Below are positions 10,699 through 21,864 of a stretch of 64,000 bases of DNA, one piece after another (positions within the stretch are counted from its first letter, which is position 1; the number at the start of each line of letters is the position of its first letter). Under the pieces are notes generated by a model. That model had not been told where the DNA came from and did not search any database. It saw only the letters and a program-made list of their open reading frames with translations. Source of the DNA: Terriglobia bacterium. GTDB lineage: Bacteria; Acidobacteriota; Terriglobia; Acidiferrales; UBA7541. The stretch lies in the NCBI GenBank assembly GCA_023512135.1, contig JAIMAG010000002.1, positions 186,001 through 250,000 of the forward strand, read 5' to 3'. The position numbers were made by a program, and so were the translations under genes.

Positions 10699-11592
10699 CT
10701 ACCTGGCGGCGGGAACACCGACGGCTTCCAGCACGCGCTCGACCTCGAGTTGTTGTGCCGGGTCGAGCGGCAGCAGCGGTCGGCGTGGCGGGCCGCCGTA
10801 GTAACCCACACGGTCCATGGCGCATTTGATGCCGGGAATGCTCAGCCGACCCACGAGGGTCAGTGCCGGTTCGAGCAGGCGATGTTGCAGTTGCCGGGCA
10901 CGTTCCAGTGCGCCGGCGACGGCAGCTTCGTATAGCTCTACGCACAATTCGGGCAGCACACAGGCCAGCGCCAGAATGCCGCCCACCGCGCCCACGCTGA
11001 TCGAAGCCAGCAAGGTCTGCGCCGAGCCTACCAATGTCTGAAACGTCGGCGGAGTGGCATGGATGATCTGGGTCACGCGCTGGACGTTGCCCGAGCTTTC
11101 TTTAATTCCGATGATGTTTGGATGTTCGGCCAGCCGTGCCACCAGGGGCGCCTCCACCGCTAAACCGGTGAACTGGGGCACCGAGTAGATCAGCACGGGA
11201 ATCGGCGACGCCTCCGCAACGCGCAGGAAATGCTCGGCCAGGGCTGCGTCAGTCATTGCCGGCTTGTAGTAGTAGGGGGTTTTCACCAGCGCGACCTGGT
11301 AGCCAAGCTCAGCGGCCCGCCGCGTGCGGGCGATGGTTTCTGCTGTGCTCTCGGCGCCGGTACCGGCGATCAGCAATTTGTCCGGCGCTGCGGCTTCGCG
11401 CGCAGTGGCAAGCACGCGCTCCGTTTCGCTCGCGCTGAGCAACACGGATTCTCCCGTCGAGCCGATGACCACATAGCCTGTCAACCGGGTGCGATTGTAG
11501 CGTTCGATGTTGGCGCGAAGGCGGTCCAGTGCCAGTTCGCCTGCCGCATCGAACGGCGTGGTCAGCGGCGGAAAAATGCCGTGGAGCTTCAT
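10699..11592 (-). CDS. DapA-superfamily aldolase, close to 4-hydroxy-2-oxoglutarate aldolase (HOGA1-like)
   Basis: A 297-residue class I aldolase of the DHDPS/N-acetylneuraminate lyase superfamily. The Schiff-base lysine lies in NIIGIKESSGNV and the family tyrosine in VLIYSVPQFTGL. Several blocks follow the animal HOGA1 enzyme more closely than bacterial DapA: GIFPPLTTPF, SPIPVLIYSVP, LASISVGAVGGI, LQHRLLEP and GYYGGPPRRPL. The predicted reaction is cleavage of 4-hydroxy-2-oxoglutarate to pyruvate and glyoxylate, a step of hydroxyproline breakdown; true lysine-pathway DapA is the alternative. A TAGAAT box ends six bases before the ATG, suggesting its own leaderless promoter inside the operon. 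It lies 47 bases after carB and 17 before bshC. Confidence 0.83.
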   Translation of the reverse strand: MKLHGIFPPLTTPFDAAGELALDRLRANIERYNRTRLTGYVVIGSTGESVLLSASETERVLATAREAAAPDKLLIAGTGAESTAETIARTRRAAELGYQVALVKTPYYYKPAMTDAALAEHFLRVAEASPIPVLIYSVPQFTGLAVEAPLVARLAEHPNIIGIKESSGNVQRVTQIIHATPPTFQTLVGSAQTLLASISVGAVGGILALACVLPELCVELYEAAVAGALERARQLQHRLLEPALTLVGRLSIPGIKCAMDRVGYYGGPPRRPLLPLDPAQQLEVERVLEAVGVPAAR

Positions 11593-11598
11593 AGCCGT

Positions 11599-11604
11599 AT
11601 TCTA
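11599..11604 (-). promoter_or_regulatory. Putative -10 box directly before the HOGA/DapA-like start codon
   Basis: TAGAAT on the minus strand ends six bases before the ATG and no Shine-Dalgarno is present. The -35 region at 17 bases (CTGCTG) is poor. The spacing would place transcription at or next to the start codon. Confidence 0.4.
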
Positions 11605-11639
11605 GCCCAAATTCCTGCCGGCAGCAGCCAGCCACAGCG

Positions 11640-14960
<3,321 letters not shown>

Positions 14961-15704
14961 TCAATTCAGGGATTTGCCTGAAAACGGGAATCGCTTCACT
15001 TTGGCAGACTCCGCGCGGCGCGGCTGCGCTGGTTCGCTGGCTGCAGGCGACTGCGGCGCCGCTGGCGGGCGGCGCACCGGCTCGGCGGCCCTGGCCACCT
15101 GCAGATACTGGTAGGGCACGCCGGCAATTTCGCTCAGCTTCCGGCACAGACTGCTGGTGTAATCCATCAGTTCCGGCAGCGCCTCGTGGATGCGGCTCAG
15201 GTGCAGCCGTGCCTCCAGAATCGCCGTTTCGGCTGCTTCTTTGCGGAGCACGCGGTCCAACGCCAGCCGGTAGTCGCGCAGCAGCGCCACATAAGCGGCC
15301 GCAGTCGCATAGTAGCCAATCAACTCTTCCAGAGTCTCCTCATCGAATTCGCCGATCCGGCCCGCGTTGGCCGCATAGACGGGAAAGGGCTGCTCGCCGG
15401 GCCAACGCACAATCGGATACGATCCCTCGGGACCGGCGCTGGCCGCCAGCGCTTCGGCCACCTCGTTCAGGTAGTGGCGGTAGAAGTTGTCCACTTCGAA
15501 CAGCAGCGCGCGCGCCAGTGCCGTTTTCTGCCGGCCGCGCTCGAGCGCCGCAAGCTCCCGGTCGAGCTGCCGCTGCCGTTCGGCTTCCCGCCGAGATGCT
15601 TGCCAGGCCAGCAGCACGGCCAGCAGGACAATCAACGCCGCAAGCAGCGCGGCCAGGCTGCCCATATCAAAGCCCTGCGGTTGCATTCCTGTTTCCGCAG
15701 TCAT
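14961..15704 (-). CDS. Uncharacterised membrane-anchored protein between carA and carB
   Basis: I do not recognise this 247-residue protein. It has one transmembrane helix near residues 14-34 (SLAALLAALIVLLAVLLAW), then a charged segment rich in Arg, Glu and Gln that may form a coiled coil (residues about 36-60). A mostly helical domain follows, with FEVDNFYRHYLNEVAEAL and YYATAAAYVALLRDYRLALD. The tail is proline/alanine-rich and low-complexity. The topology suggests a single-pass inner-membrane protein with a large soluble part. Its stop codon directly abuts the first possible carB start, so translation of the two is likely coupled. No enzymatic motif is visible. Confidence 0.75.
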   Translation of the reverse strand: MTAETGMQPQGFDMGSLAALLAALIVLLAVLLAWQASRREAERQRQLDRELAALERGRQKTALARALLFEVDNFYRHYLNEVAEALAASAGPEGSYPIVRWPGEQPFPVYAANAGRIGEFDEETLEELIGYYATAAAYVALLRDYRLALDRVLRKEAAETAILEARLHLSRIHEALPELMDYTSSLCRKLSEIAGVPYQYLQVARAAEPVRRPPAAPQSPAASEPAQPRRAESAKVKRFPFSGKSLN

Positions 15705-15782
15705 CTGTCGAGCGGTACTCGCGCCAGCGGCTCTGCCCCTTTCGCGCCGGAGTAGAATCGCGTGGCCACTCCATCTCTCCGT

Positions 15783-16922
15783 TCATCCCAAGGCCTGCTG
15801 CATCAGGTTCACGAACTGCTGAAACAGATACCGCGCGTCATGAGGCCCGGGCGAGGCTTCCGGGTGGTACTGCACGCTGAACAGGGGCAGCGACCGGTGC
15901 CGCATCCCTTCGTTCGTGTGATCGTTCAGGTTGACGTGCGTGATTTCGACTGCGCTGGCCGGCAGCGAATCCGGGTCCACGGCAAAGCCGTGATTCTGCG
16001 CTGTGATCTCTACCTTTCCCGTCAGGAGATTCTTCACCGGATGATTCGAGCCGTGATGACCGAATTTCAGCTTGAAGGTGCGCCCGCCGAGCGCCAGTCC
16101 GCACAACTGATGCCCGAGACAGATCCCGAAGATCGGCACGCGGCCCAGCAGTTTGCGGATGTTCTCCACGGCGTAGGTGATCGGTTCCGGGTCACCCGGG
16201 CCGTTGGAAAGAAACACGCCATCGGGTCGCAGCGCCAGCACGTCTTCGGCAGAGGTCTTCGCCGGCACCACGGTCACCCGACAGCCGTGGTCCACCAGCA
16301 GCCGGAGAATGTTGCGTTTGATGCCGAAATCGTACGCCACCACATGGAAGCGGTCTGCCGGCACCGCCGCGGAAGTACGCGCCAGTTCCACGGAGCCCTG
16401 CTTCCAGACGTAGCGTTCCGTGCAGGTGACGCGGCTGGCCAGTTCCAGCCCGGCCATCGACGGCAGCGCACGCGCCTCGGCAATCAATTGCTCGGCGGGA
16501 GTGCCGTCGGTTGCCACGACGCCGCGGAGCGCGCCTACCGTGCGGATGTGTCGCACCAGGGCCCGCGTATCCACATCCCACAGGACGGGGATGTTGTGCC
16601 GCTCCAGATATTCCTGTGCCGTTTGCTCAGAGCGCCAGTTGGAGGCCAGTGGAGTGAATTCCCGGACTACCAGGGCCTCGATATATGGCCGCTCAGCTTC
16701 CTGATCGTCCTGGTTGGTGCCCACGTTGCCGATGTGGGGATAGGTCAGGCAGACAATCTGGCCGGCATAGCTGGGATCGGTGAAAACTTCCTGATAACCG
16801 GTGAGGCTGGTATTGAAAACAACTTCGCCGCCGCGACGGGTGCGAGCGCCCGCCGCGCGACCACTAAATATGCGTCCGTCCTCGAGCGCCAGCGTGGCCG
16901 GCGCGTGTCGCAGTGCGGTCAG
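15783..16922 (-). CDS. carA: Carbamoyl-phosphate synthase small subunit, apparent CTG start
   Basis: The 379-residue glutaminase subunit of carbamoyl-phosphate synthase. The catalytic triad is visible: Cys in [17 protein letters not shown], and His and Glu in [15 protein letters not shown]. The N-terminal CarA domain is complete only if translation starts well upstream of the first GTG: the residues [17 protein letters not shown] and [19 protein letters not shown] are conserved and in frame. Between the in-frame lepB stop and this domain there is no ATG, GTG or TTG. A CTG at 16920-16922 lies five bases after a perfect AAGGAGG site, so CTG is the likely initiator. A sequence error is the alternative. 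Starting at the internal GTG (16724) would delete 66 conserved residues. Confidence 0.92.
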   Translation of the reverse strand: MTALRHAPATLALEDGRIFSGRAAGARTRRGGEVVFNTSLTGYQEVFTDPSYAGQIVCLTYPHIGNVGTNQDDQEAERPYIEALVVREFTPLASNWRSEQTAQEYLERHNIPVLWDVDTRALVRHIRTVGALRGVVATDGTPAEQLIAEARALPSMAGLELASRVTCTERYVWKQGSVELARTSAAVPADRFHVVAYDFGIKRNILRLLVDHGCRVTVVPAKTSAEDVLALRPDGVFLSNGPGDPEPITYAVENIRKLLGRVPIFGICLGHQLCGLALGGRTFKLKFGHHGSNHPVKNLLTGKVEITAQNHGFAVDPDSLPASAVEITHVNLNDHTNEGMRHRSLPLFSVQYHPEASPGPHDARYLFQQFVNLMQQALG

Positions 16923-16937
16923 TGTTTCCTCCTTCAG

Positions 16938-17531
16938 TCATTGATCGCCATCGGTCGCATATGCCGGAATCGCGCCAAACCGCGATACGGGCCAGTAAGC
17001 AAATGCAGCTTTGCCGTAGATGTAGCGCCCCTCGACCGGACCGAACACCCGCGAATCATTCGAACTGGAACGATGGTCGCCCAGCAGGAAGTAATGTCCG
17101 GGGGGAATCCGCACAGGCCCGAACGAACTGCGGTCTGCAAATTCCGGGCGAATGTACGGCTCGGGCAGCGGCACGCCATCCACATATATGCGTCCCTGCC
17201 GGCCTTCGATCACTTCACCGGGCAAGCCGACGACGCGTTTGATGAACGATTTCGTGCGGTCCATCGGGTACCAGAACACGACAATGTCGCCGCGCCGCAC
17301 CGGACCGAAGTGATAGACGAACTTGTTGATGAAAATTCGCTCCTGGTCGTGCAGCAGCGGCGCCATACTGGTGCCCTCTACCTTTACGGGCTGGTAGAGG
17401 AAAATGACGAAAACCATGGCCAGCCCCAGCGCCACGACCAGATCGCGCGCCCAGCCGCGTACCTGCTGCGGCACAGAAAAATCCCCACCCGGCGCAGCGG
17501 AAGACTGTGTCAGGTTGAACCGTTCATCCAT
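16938..17531 (-). CDS. lepB: Signal peptidase I
   Basis: A 197-residue type I signal peptidase that removes signal peptides at the outer face of the inner membrane. One transmembrane helix (DLVVALGLAMVFVIFLYQPV) is followed by the catalytic serine in VEGTSMAPLL and the lysine in KSFIKRVVGLPGE. The conserved GDHRSSSNDSRVFGPV block closes the domain. The start at MDERFNL is preferred: the two in-frame ATGs farther upstream fall inside or next to the predicted -10 box (17552-17557), and GGAAG lies before the chosen ATG. It heads the operon running through carA, carB and bshC. Confidence 0.93.
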   Translation of the reverse strand: MDERFNLTQSSAAPGGDFSVPQQVRGWARDLVVALGLAMVFVIFLYQPVKVEGTSMAPLLHDQERIFINKFVYHFGPVRRGDIVVFWYPMDRTKSFIKRVVGLPGEVIEGRQGRIYVDGVPLPEPYIRPEFADRSSFGPVRIPPGHYFLLGDHRSSSNDSRVFGPVEGRYIYGKAAFAYWPVSRFGAIPAYATDGDQ

Positions 17532-17551
17532 ATGTCGTGGATTCTTCCGCA

Positions 17552-17580
17552 TATATAACATAGATGCGTTCTGCTGCCAA
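17552..17580 (-). promoter_or_regulatory. Promoter of the lepB-carA-carB-bshC operon
   Basis: TTGGCA and TATATA are separated by 17 bases on the minus strand, a near-consensus sigma-70-type promoter. The predicted start near 17545 leaves a short leader with GGAAG before the lepB ATG. It is divergent from the GT2 promoter. Confidence 0.75.
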
Positions 17581-17619
17581 CTCGGAAATCCGGCCGCGCG
17601 GAAAAATTTTCAACACAGA

Positions 17620-17648
17620 TTGTCGCCGGCACACCTCAGTCGTACCAT
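17620..17648 (+). promoter_or_regulatory. Promoter of the GT2 gene, leaderless geometry
   Basis: TTGTCG, a 17-base spacer and TACCAT. The -10 box ends eight bases before the ATG, so transcription should begin within about two bases of the start codon. No Shine-Dalgarno is present. Confidence 0.6.
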
Positions 17649-17656
17649 GAGCAGCA

Positions 17657-18355
17657 ATGGCGAATCGCGTTGCATTGATTCTTCCAGCTCTCGATGAAGA
17701 GGAATCGCTCGCCCCGCTCCTTGCGGAACTGGCACGCTATCCGCTTGCCCAGGTGATTGTCGCAGACAATGGCTCCCGCGACCGCACCGCAGAAGTGGCC
17801 CGCCGCCAGGGCGCCTGCGTCGTACAGGAGCCGCGGCGTGGCTACGGCGCCGCCTGCCTGGCAGGCATTGCTGCGCTGCGTCCCGAGGTCGATGTGGTCG
17901 TTTTCATGGATGCAGACGGCAGCGACGACCCTGCCGACCTGCCCCGCTTGCTCGAACCGATTGAGCGCGGCCAAGCTGACTTGGTCATCGGCTCGCGAGT
18001 GCTCGGCCAGCGCGAAGCCGGCGCGCTCACCCCGCAACAGCGGATCGGCAATGCACTGGCCACGGTGTTGCTCCGGCTGCTGTTCGGCATCCGCGCCACC
18101 GACCTCGGTCCGTTTCGCGCCATCCGCCGTTCGGCGCTGGAGCGGCTGGCCCTGCGCGATCCCGACTTCGGTTGGACAGTCGAGATGCAGATTCGCGCCC
18201 ACCGGACCGGTCTGCGCGTGGTGGAGATTCCGGTTCGCTATCGCCGGCGACGTGCCGGCCGATCGAAGATTTCGGGCACGGTTTCGGGAACCGTTCGGGC
18301 AGGCTTGAAAATCATCGGCACGATTCTGAAATATCGCCTTCAGCCCCTGCATTAG
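17657..18355 (+). CDS. Family 2 glycosyltransferase (dolichol-phosphate mannosyltransferase-like)
   Basis: A 232-residue GT-A fold glycosyltransferase. The N-terminal nucleotide-sugar site is seen in LILPALDEEESLAPLL and VIVADNGSRDRTAEVA, and the metal-binding aspartates in VVFMDADGSDDPADL. The C-terminal part (GWTVEMQIRAHRTGLRVVEIP, then YRRRRAGRSKISG) is typical of the DPM1/GtrB-like group that charges polyprenyl phosphate or modifies cell-surface glycans. No C-terminal membrane helix is present, so it is probably cytoplasmic or peripheral. It stands alone, divergent from lepB, and its stop overlaps the convergent outer-membrane gene by four bases. Confidence 0.87.
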   Translation: MANRVALILPALDEEESLAPLLAELARYPLAQVIVADNGSRDRTAEVARRQGACVVQEPRRGYGAACLAGIAALRPEVDVVVFMDADGSDDPADLPRLLEPIERGQADLVIGSRVLGQREAGALTPQQRIGNALATVLLRLLFGIRATDLGPFRAIRRSALERLALRDPDFGWTVEMQIRAHRTGLRVVEIPVRYRRRRAGRSKISGTVSGTVRAGLKIIGTILKYRLQPLH

Positions 18356-19227
18356 GGTTTCGTCCGGTGACCGAACAGGCGGATGTCTTTGCGCACTCCG
18401 AAAGTGAATCCTGTGCGCGGGTCGTTTCGATAGACGCCGGCCACGCCCGCAACATCCCAGGAGAAGCCGCCCGCCTCGACCTGCAATCCGAACCTGCCCT
18501 GGGCGCGCGAATCGGTGCCAACCAGCGCGCCGGTTGTATCCCGGGCCGACCAGAACCCCGCCACCTCGCCCACCACCCGGACGCGCGCGTGAACCGGAAA
18601 AGCGAGCGCCAGTCCATAGAGCAGCACATCGTTCTGCGAGAACTGTGCGGCGGGAGCCTCCAGAATCCCCAAGCCTGCGTCCCCGAACAATTTCAGTTTG
18701 CCGAAGTGTTTTTCCAGGATGAGCTCCGCAAACAGATTGGTCGTGTTCGTGCCGATGCCGCGGCGTTGATCGGCGGTGGGCATCTGAAAGCCGAAGCGGA
18801 AGGCCAGCGCCGGCCGGTGCGTGTTCTCTGCCAGCAGCCGCACCTTGGTGAAGCCGCGGAAGTCGCTGACCCCGTGTGTCGAGCGCGGCCCGGTCAGCTC
18901 GGGCGTGACGACCGCAGGGGTCTGCTGGGCCACGGAGAGAAAATTCTGGATCTCGCCTTCGAGCTGAATTTCTACGATCCGGCCGAGCCCGGTGCGCACC
19001 TGCAGCACGCCCACCGAAGTCAGATCCCCACGCAGGCCCGAGAGCGGAAAACGGACGTCCTGCAAAAAGTCGAACCCGATCTGCACGCGAGTCACACCGG
19101 TCGGAAGGATCGTCGCGTCGGGAGTCCGCAACGGACGCTCCTGCGCCGCTGCTGGCACCACACCGAACAGAAACAGCAATCCCAACATCAGACACTTTCG
19201 GGTGCGTGCTCGCATCGCATTCTCCAT
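18352..19227 (-). CDS. Probable outer-membrane beta-barrel protein
   Basis: A 291-residue exported protein. The start MENAMRARTRKCLMLG has GGGAG six bases upstream and gives a signal peptide ending near VVPAAAQ. The mature part has the alternating hydrophobic pattern and Gly/Phe content of beta-barrel strands (VQIGFDFLQDVRF, LAFRFGFQMPTAD, GFTFGVRKDIRLFG at the C-terminus). It resembles the loosely defined MetA-pathway/phenol-degradation outer-membrane family (transporter-like DUFs), but no substrate can be assigned. It is convergent with the GT2 gene and lies 35 bases downstream of rsmE, possibly co-transcribed. Confidence 0.7.
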   Translation of the reverse strand: MENAMRARTRKCLMLGLLFLFGVVPAAAQERPLRTPDATILPTGVTRVQIGFDFLQDVRFPLSGLRGDLTSVGVLQVRTGLGRIVEIQLEGEIQNFLSVAQQTPAVVTPELTGPRSTHGVSDFRGFTKVRLLAENTHRPALAFRFGFQMPTADQRRGIGTNTTNLFAELILEKHFGKLKLFGDAGLGILEAPAAQFSQNDVLLYGLALAFPVHARVRVVGEVAGFWSARDTTGALVGTDSRAQGRFGLQVEAGGFSWDVAGVAGVYRNDPRTGFTFGVRKDIRLFGHRTKP

Positions 19228-19262
19228 GTTTTTCTCCCGGCTGGTTTCCGTTCGCTTGCCTG

Positions 19263-19994
19263 TCACCCTTCCGCCCCGAGCGCGTAGTGCAGGATGGCGA
19301 GAGCGGCGATCACGGCCGTTTCGGTCCGCAGGATCTGCGGTCCGAGCGAGGCTTCGGCAAATCCGGTTTGGCGTGCCAGTTCCAGTTCAGCATCGGTCCA
19401 GCCGCCCTCCGGGCCGATGGCCAGCAGCGCCGTTCTGACCTGCTGACTGGCCAGCACAGTGCGCAGCGGCGGCGTGTCCCGCCGTTCCGAAAGCAGCACG
19501 GCAAGCGCAGCTCGATCGTGCTGCGCCTGTGCGAACGCCGCTTTCGGTTCAGCCACGGCATGCAGCACAGGAGGAGCCACCCGTCGTGCCTGCTGCGCCG
19601 ATTCGAGCAGAATCTTCTGCCAGCGCGCAGCACGCTTCGCCGCTGCAGCGACCAGGTGCCGTTCGCTGCGGGCGGCGGCCAGGGGCACGATTTCACTGGC
19701 GCCGAGCTCGGTCGCTTTCTCCAGACACCACTCGAACCGGTCAAACTTCACAATGGCGAGCAGTAGTACAACATGCAGCCCCGGCGTCGCAGCGGCCACC
19801 GGCTCGAGCAGAGTGAACTCGATGGCCTCGCGGTTGACCCGCGTCACACGCCCGAGCCAGACGTCGCGACCGTCGCTCAACTCATAGAGCTGGCCGGGCC
19901 GGGCCCGCAACACGCGCCCCAGATGGTGCGCCTGCTCGCCGGTCAGGCGCGCCTGGCGTCCTTCAAATCGTTCGACAAAAAAACGACGCCGCAT
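19263..19994 (-). CDS. rsmE: 16S rRNA (uracil1498-N3)-methyltransferase
   Basis: A 243-residue SPOUT-class methyltransferase that methylates U1498 of 16S rRNA. The N-terminal PUA-like domain (HHLGRVLRARPGQLYELSDG) is followed by KFDRFEWCLEKATELGASEI. The SAM-binding knot is in AIGPEGGWTDAELELA and LGPQILRTETAVIAALA, both hallmark RsmE tracts. The start MRRRFFVERF with GGGGGT before it is preferred over an ATG ten codons upstream. The gene follows dnaJ, an arrangement common in many bacteria. Confidence 0.93.
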   Translation of the reverse strand: MRRRFFVERFEGRQARLTGEQAHHLGRVLRARPGQLYELSDGRDVWLGRVTRVNREAIEFTLLEPVAAATPGLHVVLLLAIVKFDRFEWCLEKATELGASEIVPLAAARSERHLVAAAAKRAARWQKILLESAQQARRVAPPVLHAVAEPKAAFAQAQHDRAALAVLLSERRDTPPLRTVLASQQVRTALLAIGPEGGWTDAELELARQTGFAEASLGPQILRTETAVIAALAILHYALGAEG

Positions 19995-20049
19995 ACCCCC
20001 GGCAGCGCGAGACAACAAGGCCACCTCTGCGCAGCCGGTGACGCACAGT

Positions 20050-21189
20050 TTAGCTGAAGATGTCTCGGACTTTTTCGAAAAATCGGGAGCTGCGTTCGGC
20101 CGGACGATTCTGCGTTTCCAGCGTTTCCGCGAGTTGCTCGAACAGGCGACGCTGTTCCCGGGTGAGTTTTTCCGGGGTCAGTACCCGAACGTGGACGAAC
20201 AGGTCCCCGCGCGCACCCCCATGTGGGTCAGGCAGTCCGTGCCCTTTCAGGCGAAACACGGAACCCGATTGCGTTCCGGGGGGAATCTTCAGTTTTTCCT
20301 CGCCGTTCAGAGTGGGCACGCTGATCTCCGTGCCCAGTGCGGCCTGAGCGATGTTGATCGGGATGGTGCAGTACAGGTCGGAGTTGCGCCGCTCGAAAAA
20401 CGGATGTTCCTCTACTTCGAGCACCACGTAGAGATCGCCGGGTGGGCCACCGTTGCGTCCCGCCTCTCCTTCACCAGCGATGCGCAGGCGCGTGTGGGAG
20501 TCCACGCCTGCCGGGATGCGCACCTCGACGGTGCGTTCGACCTGCACGCGGCCTTCTCCGCGACAGTTCGGGCAGAGCTCGCGGATCACCTGCCCCTGGC
20601 CGTGGCAGACCGGGCAGGTGCGCGTCAGCGTGAAAAAGCCCTGCTGGTAGACCACCTGGCCTCGCCCGCCGCAGGTCTGACAACTGCTCCGTTGCGTGCC
20701 CGGACGGGCACCGCTGCCGCGGCAGGTCGTGCACACTTCCAGCCGCGGCACTTTGATTTTCGTCCGCGTGCCTCGCGCGGCCTCCTCAAAGCTCAGCTTC
20801 AGGTCGTAGCGCAGGTCGCTGCCGCGCTGCGGCCGGTTGCTGCGCCGGCCGCGGCCGCCACCGAAGATTTGTTCGAAGCCGAACAGGTCGCCGAAGATGT
20901 CCTGGAACTCTTCGAAAATCGAGCGGCCAAAATCGGCATCGAAGACCACCTGGCCGCGCAGCCCAGCGTGTCCGTAGGCATCATAGGCAGCGCGTTTCTG
21001 CGGATCGCTCAGCACGCTGTAGGCTTCGGTGGCCTCCCGAAAGCGCTCCTCGGCTTCCTTGTGGTTGTCCGGATTGCGGTCGGGATGCCAGCGCAGCGCC
21101 GCCTTGCGATACGCGGATTTGATTTGCTCCGGGGTGGCGTCGCGGGGCACGCCGAGAATCTCGTAGTAATCGCGCTTGGTGGTGGTCAT
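20050..21189 (-). CDS. dnaJ: Chaperone protein DnaJ
   Basis: A 379-residue type I DnaJ, the co-chaperone that stimulates DnaK ATPase and delivers unfolded proteins. The J-domain is at residues 5-70 with the HPD motif in RWHPDRNPDNHKEAEERF. A Gly/Phe/Arg region follows, then the zinc-finger domain with four CxxCxGxG repeats (CTTCRGSGARPG, CQTCGGRGQVVY, CPVCHGQGQVI, CPNCRGEGRV), and then the substrate-binding C-terminal domain. The gene is six bases downstream of grpE. No dnaK is in the window. Confidence 0.97.
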   Translation of the reverse strand: MTTTKRDYYEILGVPRDATPEQIKSAYRKAALRWHPDRNPDNHKEAEERFREATEAYSVLSDPQKRAAYDAYGHAGLRGQVVFDADFGRSIFEEFQDIFGDLFGFEQIFGGGRGRRSNRPQRGSDLRYDLKLSFEEAARGTRTKIKVPRLEVCTTCRGSGARPGTQRSSCQTCGGRGQVVYQQGFFTLTRTCPVCHGQGQVIRELCPNCRGEGRVQVERTVEVRIPAGVDSHTRLRIAGEGEAGRNGGPPGDLYVVLEVEEHPFFERRNSDLYCTIPINIAQAALGTEISVPTLNGEEKLKIPPGTQSGSVFRLKGHGLPDPHGGARGDLFVHVRVLTPEKLTREQRRLFEQLAETLETQNRPAERSSRFFEKVRDIFS

Positions 21190-21195
21190 GGAGGA

Positions 21196-21864
21196 CTACT
21201 GAATTTCCGTTTCCGTCGCGGCCGGCGGCAGAGCCGCCACGCGGACGATGCTCGGTCGGAGCACGCGGTCGCGCAGCGTGTAGCCAGCTTGCAGCTCTTC
21301 GAGCACGGTGCCTTCCGGGTGCTGGTCGGTTTCCACGCGTTCAATCGCCTGGTGGACGTGCGGATCGAACGGCAGGCCCACGGCCGGGATGCGCGCGACC
21401 TGGTAGCGTTCCAGCACGTGCTGCAATTGTTGCTGGATCAGCTCGAACCCGCGCCGGTATTCGAAGCCGGGCCCTTCGCCGTCGCGGGGCAGCGAAGCGA
21501 GCGCACGCTCGACAGCATCCAGCACCGGCAGCAGATCGGTGACGATGCGCGCCGCCACGCGCTCGGCATCTTCGCTGCGTTCGCGTTCGATCCGCTTCCG
21601 GTAGTTTTCAAAATCGGCCTGCCGGCGGATCAGGGTCTGGAACAGGTCGTCGCGTTCCGCCTTCAGCCGCGCCAGTTGCTCGCGCAGGGCGGTTTCGCCC
21701 GCAGGCGTCGCTTCCGGCTCCGCCGGCGATGGCGGAACGGCCGGCGCCGGAGCCGCCTCTGCCCTGTCTGCGATCGCTTCTGGCCCGTCGGCCGTCGCAC
21801 CCGGTTGCGGTGCGGGAGACGCCTCGGGAAATTCCACCGGTATCTTTTTGGATTCCGACACCAT
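21196..21864 (-). CDS. grpE: Nucleotide exchange factor GrpE
   Basis: A 222-residue GrpE, which releases ADP from DnaK. The N-terminal third is acidic and Ala/Pro-rich and probably disordered. Then come the long coiled coil (LREQLARLKAERDDLFQTLI), FENYRKRIERERSE, and the beta-wing domain with LERYQVARIPAVGLPFDPHVHQAIE and LQAGYTLRDRVLRPSIVRVA. The ATG overlaps the hrcA stop by one base (TGATG), so translation is coupled. A GTG one codon upstream is possible. Confidence 0.94.
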   Translation of the reverse strand: MVSESKKIPVEFPEASPAPQPGATADGPEAIADRAEAAPAPAVPPSPAEPEATPAGETALREQLARLKAERDDLFQTLIRRQADFENYRKRIERERSEDAERVAARIVTDLLPVLDAVERALASLPRDGEGPGFEYRRGFELIQQQLQHVLERYQVARIPAVGLPFDPHVHQAIERVETDQHPEGTVLEELQAGYTLRDRVLRPSIVRVAALPPAATETEIQ

